64,000 bases of DNA. Origin: Dallia pectoralis (Eukaryota; Chordata; Actinopteri; Esociformes; Umbridae). The notes below the pieces were generated by a model. The model ran no database searches. It was not told the origin of the DNA and was given only the letters and a program-made list of their open reading frames with translations. The position numbers were made by a program, and so were the translations under genes. The stretch is from the NCBI GenBank assembly GCA_029465975.1, contig CM055748.1, forward strand, positions 5,504,815 to 5,568,814. The letters are read 5' to 3'. The number at the start of each line of letters is the position of its first letter. Position 1 is the stretch's first letter. This document shows, piece after piece, positions 22,911-33,398 of the stretch.

Positions 22911-24177
22911 GACTAGCACTCAGGGATTATACTCCTTCGCGTATTTTCCAGGTTATAAAACGATAAGCGGCCCATTAAAACCCCTCTCCCCTCGCCTCTC
23001 ACTGTCGTCGGGGTTCGATGATGAACCATCGCGATGGGAGAACATGAATTATCCCCTCTATTAAATTAGCCGCACCGCATCACACATCTATCATTGGAAA
23101 CCTGCCCCTATAACTTATGTCCGTGGGCGAGCGCTCGCACACGTGTGCAGCGAGAGGGACCGCCAGTCTGGTCTGCCAGGTAAGTGTAATAAAACACCAG
23201 ACTAAAATAATGTGATGGGCTAAATGATCCGACCGCTCGTGCGTACAGTATCGCTCCTCCGCCTCCCTCTCTCAGCCGTACTCTAGCCGGCTCTTCCTCT
23301 GTCTCTCTGTTTTCCCCTTCTCAACTCTGTGGGTAGAGTTAGGCTGTGAGGTAATATGAATAGACTCAGACAATTTATCTTACTCAGGTGAGAGCGCGCT
23401 GAGAGATGGAGATAAGAGGGAACGAGAAGAGAGACGGGTAGAAACCGTGAGAGGAGAAGTGAGAGAGGAGAAAAGAGGCAGTGAAGAGAGAGAGGAAAGA
23501 AAGGAAGGAGATGAGGGAGGAGAGGCAACAGAGGGTTCTGGACAGGATTAATGGGGTAGCTTCACTGGAAAGAACAGGGGAGCCGAGAGAGGAGAATAGC
23601 ACGGACAGAAGCTAGGAGTGGGGCAATCATTGACGAAGCACTGTGGCAGTGATGGCGGACGGTGTGGAAAAAAGGTGGTAAATAAGAAGGCAATTTTTTA
23701 AGGGAATCTGGCAGAGTGAGGTGTTAAGACGGGGGTGTGGCCACGGTCCATGTCCGGTACAGGCCAGGGTGAGCACAAATAGGGGTGAAGACGCAAAAGT
23801 TAAACGGGAAAGACGCAGAATGGAACAAGCTCCTGCCCAATCACCTTCGACGCGCTTTCTCTCTTCCCGACTTGCTTTTTTGTCATCCCTCTTTGCCTCC
23901 TTTCAACCTTGTCCTCTCACGGTATCATCCTCTCTTTCGCCATTTTTTCCCCTGCACGCCCTTCCTCTCCTTCCTTTCCACCTCAGCCCTCCCCCTCATA
24001 CTCTCTCTCCGTCTCTTTTTATCGATCGGAGGAACTTAGTCAAGTAGAGTCTCTGCCTGTGCCTCCTCGACCAGCCGAAACACCTCAGCCAAACTCATTT
24101 CACCCCTGACAGAACGCACCTCCCCCAAAACACACACTTCCACCCACGCACAAGGACACACACATGCAGGTATGTGT

Positions 24178-24201
24178 ACACACACACACACACACACACA
24201 A
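24178..24201. repeat. CA microsatellite
   Basis: Uninterrupted (CA)n of about 24 bases, at the end of a pyrimidine-rich block. Confidence 0.9.
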
Positions 24202-24708
24202 CTTTTTGTGCCCAGCAGGTGAGAATATATTGGCCCTGCTCACCCAACCAGCCCCCGTGCTCTTTTTTCCGTCGACCCTTCTAACCCAAACACGCGACTC
24301 CTGTACAAACCTCCTGGGCATCGTTTAGCAATGTTTTATTCAGTTACAAAACGTAAGCCAAAACGAATAAAGACAACTTTCCAAACACAGTTAATTAAAC
24401 GACCCTGCACAACATGACATTACTGTAACGGTTATCTCAAAAGATTATTCGAATTCGGAACATTTTACGCTTGATGGGTCAGACTAGGATTCATGAACAA
24501 TAAAAAAAATATTTAAAAAAATCCTGAAAATATTAAAAGCTTCATTTTCCCACCTTTTTTCAGCCTGTGTTTTTGCCCAATGACTGTTGAATCAAACTTC
24601 TTAGTGGGTTCACGCAGGCGAGAAATGCTGTACATTTGTGTTTTCTCCGAGCCTACAAAAAGCAGATTCATGTTCATTGTTATTACGACTGTTTCAACGT
24701 TGTAATGT

Positions 24709-24835
24709 TTAACACTAGAATCGCCGAGATATTCACACCTACTAGAAGGGCCGGGATTTGTCATTTGACCCATACGTGTTTTGAATGGGAGGGTGTTGCT
24801 GACACACAATTTGTGATAGATGGCGCATCTTGTTC
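24709..24835 (+). mobile_element. piggyBac-like element end, copy 2
   Basis: TTAA at 24,709-24,712 is followed by 'CACTAGAATCGCCG', then 'cacacctactagaag', 'catttgacccatacg', 'gggagggtgttgctgacaca' and 'gatggcgcatct'. This is the inverted copy of 6,882-6,994. Similarity fades beyond the 'gatggcgcatct' word, where the two flanks diverge. No opposite terminus or transposase is identified near it. The assignment to the piggyBac superfamily rests on the TTAA and the terminal wording only. Confidence 0.5.
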
Positions 24836-24961
24836 GTCTTTGGCAATTAAACCTTTAGTGTCGGAAGGACCAGGCTGTTAGCTATAAGTACAGTGGCGCA
24901 TGAAAAAGTAAAAAAACAAACAGACAATGAACGGACTTATAGAAATGGCAGGTGGGTGGTC

Positions 24962-25375
24962 AGAGTGGCGATATATATAGCTTATTGACAAATGGAAGGT
25001 TGCATCCAATTATCTGCTCTGCAGAGCGAATGATGCGCTGCAGTCTGCCATTGTCCTTCAGGATAGCTGCCGCGTACCAGACGTGGAGGATGGAGGAGGT
25101 CAGGATGGACTCAATGAGTGCTGGGTAAGTGTTAGTCATCGATGCCATTGGCCGTTTGTACTTATCCAGCTGCCCCAGGCAGTGTCGTTTTTGTTGCACT
25201 TCCTTAGTAAGAGAGGTTATGTACATCTCTCCCACTTGAGGTCCTGGGTGATGGTGTTGCCCAGGAAACGAGAGGACTTCACGGTCCTGACTAGGGAGCC
25301 ACTCAGGACGATGGGCCGAAGTTCTGTTGGGCTTCTTCTAAAGTCCACGCTCATCTCTCTACTATCAGATCATCT
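24962..25375 (-). pseudogene. LINE RT C-terminal fragment
   Basis: Minus-strand translation starts near 25,370 with 'MSVDFRRSPTEL', continues (frameshifted) through 'SSRFLGNTITQDLKW', then 'TSLTKEVQQKRHCLGQL'. In the 91-codon frame at 24,960-25,235 it gives 'IESILTSSILHVWYAAAILK' at residues 41-60 and 'RLQRIIRSAEQIIGCNLP' at 64-81. This is the fingers-to-tail transition of the same broad LINE group as 12.1 kb, but a different subfamily by wording. It lacks the palm catalytic box and is frameshifted, so it is a dead fragment of about 400 bp. Confidence 0.75.
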
Positions 25376-25531
25376 ACATTCCGAGCACACGTGTTTGGCG
25401 TTGTAGCATGGCCGGTTAATTTAACGAGTCAATTTCACCTTCAATTAATTAGCCACATTATTATAATACAGTCCAAGAATTTTTCTTAGACACGAAGACA
25501 AAAAGAACGTGATGTTTCACAGCGTGGAGAC

Positions 25532-25644
25532 TGAATCAGAGTCATATGGGGGAGTGAATCAGAGTCATATGGGGGAGTGAATCAGAGTCATATGGGGGAG
25601 TGAATCGGAGTCATATGGGGGAGTGAATCAGTCATATGGGGGAG
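25532..25644. repeat. 23-bp minisatellite, about five copies
   Basis: The unit 'tgaatcagagtcatatgggg' plus 'gag' repeats at 25,532, 25,555, 25,578, 25,601 and 25,624. The first three units are identical, the fourth has one substitution (cggag) and the fifth lacks two bases. Near-identity implies recent expansion. There are no spacers, so it is a direct tandem array and not CRISPR-like. Confidence 0.95.
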
Positions 25645-26994
25645 TGCAAAGAGTCACTGTGAAAGTGTGAAAGAGTACTCGTGAAAGAGTAAGAAACTTG
25701 ATGGAAAGTAGATTTAGCAGTGAACAGAGAAAGAAATGGACGCCAGAAAGGGGTGTTTTGTTTTCCTCCATTGTGTCAGCAGCTCGGTTAGATGAGCAGC
25801 ATTAAGCCACAGCCACAGCACTGGAGGAGAGTGGTACCCAAGCCAAAAATAAAAGAAAGAGCGAGACTCATATGACAGCATCATGTGTGCAGGGGGAAGA
25901 CCGCTAGGTCAAACACAAAGAATCAGAAAACTAAAAGGATTTAGCAGGTGGGAGAGATGATAGTAAAGAAGATCAGAGAATAGAAAGGCAGAAAGAGTTA
26001 GGTTTGGAATGGTGCATAAACGTCTGGTTATGGGCTGAGGGAGAAAAAGGCTAAGTGCTGTACAGCCACAACCTCGATGACCAGGGACAAACACATAGTC
26101 AGCTGAAGCACAAGTAGCCAGAGTAACCGTATTTTCTGGGATAACCCATGTCTGTATCAGGGAAAAACAGTTTAAGGCCATGGTGTGCATGGGTAGAGAT
26201 CCATTTAGCCTTATTGACAGCAGATCAACCGTTGGAAATCAGGAATTCCGCATGGACTGTGAAGGCAAGTGACAACTTTAGTTGTTTTCAATGCGTGGGT
26301 GGAAGCATCTATCTATTAAACCTACAGGTATATATGCAAATGGGGATAAAAAACAAAACACTGTACAAACCCTTTAAATACATGCAAACTATGAAAGAAA
26401 ACCGGGGTGATATACTTGAGTGAGTGAATGGTATGATGCCTTTCTATGTCCCAAACTCTTGAGTATATTTTTCTACAACAGCATTACTTTTTTAACCGCA
26501 ACACCGCCTCTTGACAAGAATGCTGTCATGCAGTCAACAGTTTCTAGTTCAAGTGGGCTATTGTGGGGACAGGACTAAAAGATGATAGCGCTAACTAGCA
26601 ACATGCCACACTTTTGTTAACGATCCGGCTGGTACAGTTTACAACTAATGAATGAGGTACAACGCTTTTATTTTGCTAGCTTTGGTCATGAACACACATT
26701 GGCTAGTTAGCTATTGTATCTAGCTGCCATCTATGGACTGTGAGTGAGACAGTACATTTTAGGGATTCACATGGGACTTTTGTCTATTGTAAACTAGCAG
26801 GCTTGCTCAGAAACATGTAATTATTTAGCAAATAGCAAGCTTATGTGAACAACTCGAGCTTCAACCATCGCGTTACGTATTTGGCAAATTCACGGTTCGA
26901 TTTTGAGTTGGCTAACGGACAAAATACATAAGCGCTGGAACCCAGCTAGGGTGTATCTAGTCTATTTTACAAATGTTCTTATCTTTGTTGTGCA
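25645..26994. other. Unassigned stretch
   Basis: No family or coding region is recognised. Sequence up to 26.1 kb is mildly purine-rich; the remainder is AT-rich. Confidence 0.45.
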
Positions 26995-26995
26995 G

Positions 26996-27245
26996 GCAGA
27001 TGTCACTGGCGGCACACACAAGGAGCTTGGGCAAAGAGAGGACAACAGAGAAAAAAAGAGATGAAGAAGGCTCAGCTGCTAAGGACCCAGTCTGGACATC
27101 TGGGAAATGCTGGTACATCTATAAGCAATGCCAGGAGATGCCTACTGAAGATGACTGCCTTTCCTGTGTGGATACTACATACGCCAGATGTGGCTGTGTT
27201 CCTGATGTGTTCGGCAACGAGATAGTGTTGTCCCATAAGCATTAA
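26996..27245 (+). other. Exon-like cysteine-containing open frame, unknown
   Basis: I do not recognise this sequence. A pyrimidine-rich run ends in 'ttgttgtgcag' at 26,996, a plausible splice acceptor. The frame stays open from there for about 80 codons to a TAA at 27,243. The predicted peptide has a charged linker (KERTTEKKRDEEG), then 'KCWYIYKQCQEM', 'DDCLSCVD' and 'YARCGCV', giving seven cysteines in about 40 residues. Composition is more gene-like than neighbouring random frames and does not come from a simple repeat. There is no visible partner exon. It could be a terminal exon, a decayed pseudogene, a transposon-derived exon or chance. Confidence 0.25.
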
Positions 27246-29924
27246 ACACGTATTTGTCACGTAATTGTCACCGACTTAGTGACAATTACTTTACAGCCTT
27301 CATAAACCCAACGTTTTTCCAAATGTTCTTAAATGGGCCAAATATAATCTGGAAGAGGCCTCAGCCAGAGTCTCCTAATAAACAGCTCTAAGTGAATAAT
27401 TAGCACCTTGCTGTTCATTACAAGGAGAAAATGTCATCAGTCACCGTTGTTATCGTAGCCATAGCGTAATTCAGCATTATGTGCATAAAGCTTATATTTT
27501 TGTATTTTCAATTATTTTTTATCAATACAGACGTGTTGCATGGTTTTAGAAAGGGAATCAGAAAGCAAACCACTTGAACGTGGACAACAGCAAGTTTTAC
27601 CCGGCTGTGCAGTCAGCACTATCTGTTAAAATACACCCTTCTCCCACCAGCGTCTACGTTGGAGGCAGACAATATTTTAAAGCATATTACGATATTCATG
27701 TGAAAATCCTCTGCTATCGTCGTGTTGTTTGTCCTGCACTTTTCCACATTTTTTTTACAGGTGCAGACAACAACAACGCACATTGTCATAAAATTCTAAA
27801 TCAGATCTTTGTTAGTGTGAACAGACGATGTCACAATGTAGGATGGATGAGCAGATTTAGACATGGCCTCAGAGATTCAACAGTGTTTTTCGCAATTCCT
27901 GAGGCTCGCATTACAACGTGTTCCTGGTTGGGATGGATATCCTAAAATAATACAAAATCACATCCCAAAAGATACAGGGACGTGTTCAGGACCCTGGGAA
28001 GAGTTTTATTGAAGGAATAATAAATTACTTGGGGGGAAAACAACAATTAATTAAAGAGCAACCACTGAGCCTGGTAAGGTGGCTTCTCTCTCCGGGTGGC
28101 CTCAGGACAAAGAAGCAGCCAGCGCTGTGAGTTGTGGCACCGCAAGTTCTCCTAATTAGGATTTATATTGAGAACCCTCTACCCATTCTACCCTAACCCA
28201 TTCGATTCTCATCTACCATCAATAACCATACAAATTAATATTTCACTCTCCTCCATGTACAGAAAATAATTTGTACATGCTTCACTGTTTCAACAACTTG
28301 ACACTGCGCAAAGAAGATGATAGTGCTGGCCCTTTACCAAATACTACTGCGATTTTAACAAGCAGCGTTGAAGCACAATCGAGCGACCAACCCTTGAGCT
28401 TAGTCCCTCATCTCTTCTGGCACATATTAATCATATTAGCTCTAATCTAACATTTGATCCCCCTTCTATCCAACGAAATCCGGACTTCTGTTACATCTCG
28501 TTTGAAAGCCTACTTTGCTAACTGATCACCTATTTATTTTCCAGTGACATCAGAACCGACTGGGACTAATCACACATCCAAATCTCTCTATTCTCGGTAA
28601 TATATGTAATGCCTCTGATAAAAGGAATCAAATAAACGGTATCGCCTTTCACATTTACCAGATAGTAAACTATTGAGCACAGAATATATTCCTTTGGGCC
28701 ATTGTCTCCAGTCAGACTGTGCTTTTACAAGGACTAGCACTGTTCCGCCGCACTGAGCTTCCATGAGAAGAACGCACAGGGGCGGAGGTGCGGGGGTGTT
28801 GCCTGCACATTGGGATAGCACTGCACCTGTCCCTGGAAGCCTATATACGATTACTAATGAGGGAACGGGCACCAGGTGTGTGCAGGTGACAAGACGTGAC
28901 AATGTGATGACGAGGGAGCAGTGGCACTAGACGAACGCCGAAGCCTGTTTGAAGCCGTTTGAAGCCTCCTGTAATAATCATATTGATAAATGCTTTTTAT
29001 ATCCCCTTGTTTTGGTTTTATAATAATAATGGTTTTGAAGTTTTGTGCCGTTTTTTTGTGGTAATAATTAAAATGCTTACATGGTATGACAGGCTAGATT
29101 TCTAAGTGGATTTCTAAGGCTGCCAAAAGTATCCTAAACATGAGTGACTATTTTCATCATGAACCTTTCATAGACATTGGCTATTGTTTGCAAGGTCATT
29201 TTGATTGATTACAAGGTTATACATTTACCCTGGCTGCCCTATTCTGATGCAGTTATTGTCCTTTTGACACATTCAGATCAGTCATTTGCCAATGCATTCA
29301 AGGAAATATCACAAGCGAGTGTGAAGAATAATTTTCCGAAACAGTTTAATCAAAGTTGCCTCAGGGTCATTTTCTTTTTAATTGGGTAAGAACTGCACAA
29401 CCCGGTGAGAGTAGCTCCTAAGTAATTGAGAGACTAAATAAATAAGTAGGCATAACAAAACAATCTGCAGACACCCGATTCATCATGGGATAGGTTTGAC
29501 CCCACCCCATCAATCGGGCAAAACATGCTTTGAAATAAATTGTTTATCAACAGATACCAAAGACCATGCTGTAACTTCTGTATTTTGCGTCATTTCGCCA
29601 GCTCCACACAGCCTAGCTCTAGAAAGAACCAAAGAGAACCGTCATCTGCACTCACAAAGGACTCTAGTGATAGTCGTTAATTCTCCTTGACGAACAACGA
29701 CGAGTTAGAAAACATGTCACACGTACACAAATGTTTGCCTAGGAACGGCTCATGTTTACCGATTTACTTTTATACGAAATGTCAATAAATAATGTTATGC
29801 ATGAGAAGCAATTCTTAAGAGAACGAAAGCCACAGTAAAAAGATCACTGTTGTGAAGGACATGTGTTGACCTAGTTTTTTCTTCTATTTTCAAAAGCACC
29901 ACACACCACACAGACTGACAAACA

Positions 29925-29960
<36 letters not shown>

Positions 29961-32088
29961 TGACAAACACCGCACACCCCAAGACACACACAGTGACGTT
30001 CTTTCCAATCAATGTTAAGACGAGACCATCAATTGTTGGCTGACAGCTGATTTATAAAGATGGTGATTTGGCTCCGAATGACTAAGTGTTTTCTCAATGA
30101 TCTATGGCAAAGGAAAAACCCAACGCCTCTGGATATGTGTGTACCAACTGCTGTACGTGCTTAGTCTGCTGAGACTCTGACACCAAGACATTCAAAGAAC
30201 ACACACCACATTAATGCTTTACATCCTTTTGTAGGGAAAGATAAGAAAGGATGAATTGCCTGTTGTTTCTGTTGTTAATGTCTGAACGGTTGTCATGAGT
30301 ATGTTTTGATGTGGCTAGGTGCTTAACTCCGGTTCCTTGAAGGAAAGAAAAAGTTACAGGCAAAATAAAGTTATACAATCACCACCCCCGATCTGGCAAT
30401 GCAGGCAAAGCATTGAACGGGTCGGACCAAGGTGAACTTGTATAGACAAGCAAGGCTACCTGATGATCTGTTCATAGTCTGGGCGACATTATCTATGAGT
30501 CTGGCTGGAAGCTCTGACATCGAACCAATTGAAACTTGGTTTAAAAAAATGTGTCAGATGATGTCCAGTTTTCCACATCCTAAATAAATGCCAGAAATCA
30601 ACCCGTTAACTGTGCCCAGATCACTGCCAGACAGTGGTGGAGGAGACATGGCACCGGCACATTCCATACTCCTTCCAATATTAGAGTGAAATGTGCTGAA
30701 GTAAAGGCAGCTCTGTCTCCCGAACATTTCCGACCACCTCTTTCCTACGTTGTCTGTAACAACCGACTCATATGGAAACAAAGTCAGAGCCGACAAAAAT
30801 AGTCAGACTTTGAGCTTGGTAAGACTGCAACACACTTCAGGGCTATGTGCCCGGGGGCAGTTGGCTACAGAAATTACCGGAACTTTCTACAGACAAGGCC
30901 AGTAAATGCATTGAAAAAGCATCACTCTATCATTTCAAATCCATTGTGCGGGAGTACAGAGACAAAAAAAAAGATATGTCCACCGTCCAAATACTGACGG
31001 ATGGCACTTTTGTAGCATCGAGCAAACAGACGCCAGGTAATCTAGCTAGCTAGCAGTATACGATATCCATTACACTAGATTTTTTCACCGTTTCCTAAGC
31101 CCTTCATTGCAGTTAACCCCCGTTCCGCACTTCCTTCTGCACTGTTTACAGATCCGTGTCCTTGACGTCCTGTGAGTGATTCAGTCTCGGAGTCATCCCT
31201 CAACTCAGTTTCACTAAAACAGTGTCTGTGTCTCCGAGATTCAATTGGCTAGTGAAACTGCACTGCAATGCCGTTATTTACTGCCATTCTGGCTCTTACA
31301 GAAAACAGGAGCAGTTTTTACAGAAAGTCATTAGACAATCAGATTCCGAATGCAAATATGACGAAACGAAAATCCCAAACACTCACAGCTGATATTGGTG
31401 TTGTGTCCTTCTGATACGTTGAGATTCTGGTATAAACTTCCCGGTTGAGCGAGCGGTTTGATGAGAACAACAACAGCATTCGATGCATTTCAGAAGACCC
31501 ATACATTGACTGTCTCGAGTCTTAATCTTAATCGGTCAAGAATTTATAAAATCGAGTTACCGCGACGAGCTAGGATGGCATCTCTGCCCTCCATTTTTAT
31601 TGTATGTTTAAAACCACAAAACCCGGTGTTTCATTCTAGAGCTCAGACTATCGTTCTATACGTTCACCTAATTTAGTTAATTAGTGCTTGTATTTAAGTG
31701 TCTCTGGGTTATGTGGATCATTGTTTGGTGTTACTTGAGTGCGGCCATTTTGTTTTGTTGCATGTGATCGTAGTTAAATAAATTCGTGACGAGTTATGCC
31801 AGAAGCTCCGCCCTTGTGTCCTCCTCTCACCAGCACCATGACAGTTACTTGGAGAACACGTCATTATATTGTGTTTTGTCGATCAGTTTGATGCAGCCAT
31901 GTATTTCATAGAAAACTCAAAACATTCAAAAACTCAAAACATTGTTAAAAATAGTACCAATGGTGTGAACATACAGTAGATACTTGCACAAATGAAACGC
32001 ACCAAAGGCATGCATCCTGTTGCTAGCTCAAGAGCCTGTCACCGTGCTAATGTCTTTTATTGCTGTAAATGACAGATTAACTTTTCAC
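27246..32088. other. Unassigned stretch
   Basis: A 123-codon frame at 27,574-27,945 and a 104-codon minus-strand frame at 28,588-28,902 show no recognisable domain. About 31,690-31,842 ends in 'agcaccatgaca' after an AATAAA-like word, which is loosely LTR-like but without supporting partner or duplication. A CA microsatellite lies at 29.93 kb. Confidence 0.4.
29925..29958. repeat. CA microsatellite flanked by a duplicated 18-mer
   Basis: (AC)n of about 34 bases. The word 'cagactgacaaacacc' occurs on both sides (from about 29,911 and 29,956), so the block looks like two copies of a larger CA-containing unit. Confidence 0.85.
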
Positions 32089-32130
32089 ATTTTAGTCATT
32101 TAGCAGGCGCTCGTATCCAGAGCGATTAAC
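32089..32130 (+). repeat. Fish-wide SINE-like core, copy 1
   Basis: 'tcatttagcaggcgctcgta' followed by 'tccagagcgattaac' closely matches a dispersed fish motif (TTTAGCAGACGC-TTATCCAGAGCGACTTAC) that I associate with SINE-type repeats. Only the core is visible; no tRNA-like head with A and B boxes or tail was found. A second, more eroded copy is at 32,513-32,551. Confidence 0.5.
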
Positions 32131-32512
32131 AGAGAATGCCTTCATCTTGAGACAGGTGTGACATCCGCCTACCTCAGCTGTGGTGAGTACATCTTATGTG
32201 TCTGTGAATATGTGAAAATCACAATAAACGTGTAACCAGCGTGTCAGCCTGCCGCGTCTGTTAGTTGGAGGTTTCCTATACGGGTGTTGGCCCGGGGGTC
32301 GTCGCTGTCTTCCTGACCCCCCTTTGAGATCTGGCAGCCTGTCGGTTTAAGAGGAGGCAGGAATGAATTAAAGGGAAGATGAGAGCAAAGACGCATATGT
32401 TATAAACATCTGAAGAGCCATGGCCTCCGGTGAAAAAGCAGATTTGTGACAGAAGAAAGGCACTGTGGCGTTGAAGCGTCATGCATGCAAATAAACATTT
32501 TAAATGTATGTT

Positions 32513-32551
32513 TTTGTCATTTACAGATGATTATCCGGAACGACTTACTGT
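32513..32551 (+). repeat. Fish-wide SINE-like core, copy 2
   Basis: 'tttgtcatttacagatgatt' then 'atccggaacgacttactg' aligns to the copy at 32,089-32,130 in the same orientation with several substitutions and a small deletion. The pair is 424 bp apart. Confidence 0.45.
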
Positions 32552-33119
32552 CACCACAGAGAACCTGAAGCCTTCTGGTCTTATATACCAAACAAATTGA
32601 GTTTCACTAGTAAGGGTGATGGTTCTAAATTCAACCATATACAGACTCGAAGAACAAGTCCTTCAATGGATCTTTGCAGTTCAGAAACAAAAATGTTTCC
32701 CTTTTGTCAGTAAGTGTCGTATTGGTTTTTCTAAACCAAATGTTCTACAGACTAATATTTTTCTGATAGCAAGTAATAATAAAGCAAAACCTATGAACTG
32801 TGTAAAGAAAACTAACCTGGCAGAAGCATGCCATTGTGAGCACATATAGTGAATTTTATAAGTGTTAAAACCCAATTATCTAATTTTACACACTCAAAAT
32901 CAATCATCGTAAGGTGTCATTGGTTTTATACGTAATGTTTATGGGAAATCTTTATTTTAATGGGAGATATTTGTGAGACAAATACAAATGTTTTTACAGT
33001 GGGAAACACTGCCCTGGCCTCAAGACAGACCTTCCCAACAGCTATGTATGTTTGTGGCAGCATGATGCTGCAGGAATTCTTCTCATCATCCGCCAGCCAG
33101 TATATTCAATGAACGGCAG
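32552..33119. other. Unassigned stretch
   Basis: AT-rich sequence without recognisable features. Confidence 0.45.
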
Positions 33120-33250
33120 AATAATTGTCAATCGCTGGCAACTTCTAGAAAATCAACCAAGATGAATGGGCCAAGCTTGTACAAACGAAACAACTTAAAG
33201 CTGTTATTGTAACAAAAGGTGTCTCTACCAAATAGTACTAATTTGTAGGG
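33120..33250 (+). pseudogene. Tc1-like transposase C-terminal scrap
   Basis: 'gatgaatgggccaagcttgt', then 'aaagctgttattgtaacaaa' and 'aggtgtctctaccaaata' correspond to the C-terminal end of Tc1-like transposases (EWAKL ... AVI-KGVSTKY). The catalytic domain is not found upstream, and terminal repeats of this copy were not located. Confidence 0.5.
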
Positions 33251-33299
33251 TTTAAAAACCTTCCGGGTTGTATCCCGTTTTGGTTTCAGAATTACCTAC

Positions 33300-33398
33300 A
33301 TTTTTCATGACATAGTTTCAACATGGTGCTGGAAACATAGCAAAAGCCCACCCTTGCCTACTATCAAGGTGTGTCTAATAAAGTGACCGGTGAGTGTA
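33300..33398. mobile_element. DNA transposon terminus fragment
   Basis: The stretch ends with 'ctaataaagtgaccggtgag' and 'tgta', a terminus I recognise from a widespread fish Tc1/mariner-type family (CTAATAAAGTGGCCGGTGAGTGTA). Just inside, 'gacatagtttcaacatggtg' appears in the orientation opposite to what the same element would have at this end, suggesting an internal rearrangement or the short non-autonomous form. Only one terminus is present. Confidence 0.55.

Larger units (their letters stand above)
21386..24708. other. Unassigned stretch with CpG-rich patch and GA/CT blocks
   Basis: No coding region is supported; open frames up to 108 codons sit in compositionally skewed sequence. About 22,960-23,280 is locally CpG-rich and contains a consensus splice-donor word (CAG/GTAAGTG at 23,177-23,186). 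About 23,395-23,600 is purine-rich on the plus strand and about 23,840-24,120 is pyrimidine-rich. CA microsatellites lie at 22.88 and 24.18 kb. 24,330-24,700 is AT-rich and featureless. Confidence 0.45.

Noticed and set aside
25532..25644. CRISPR-like array
   Set aside because: Units are contiguous with no spacers, there are no cas genes, and the surrounding DNA is eukaryotic.
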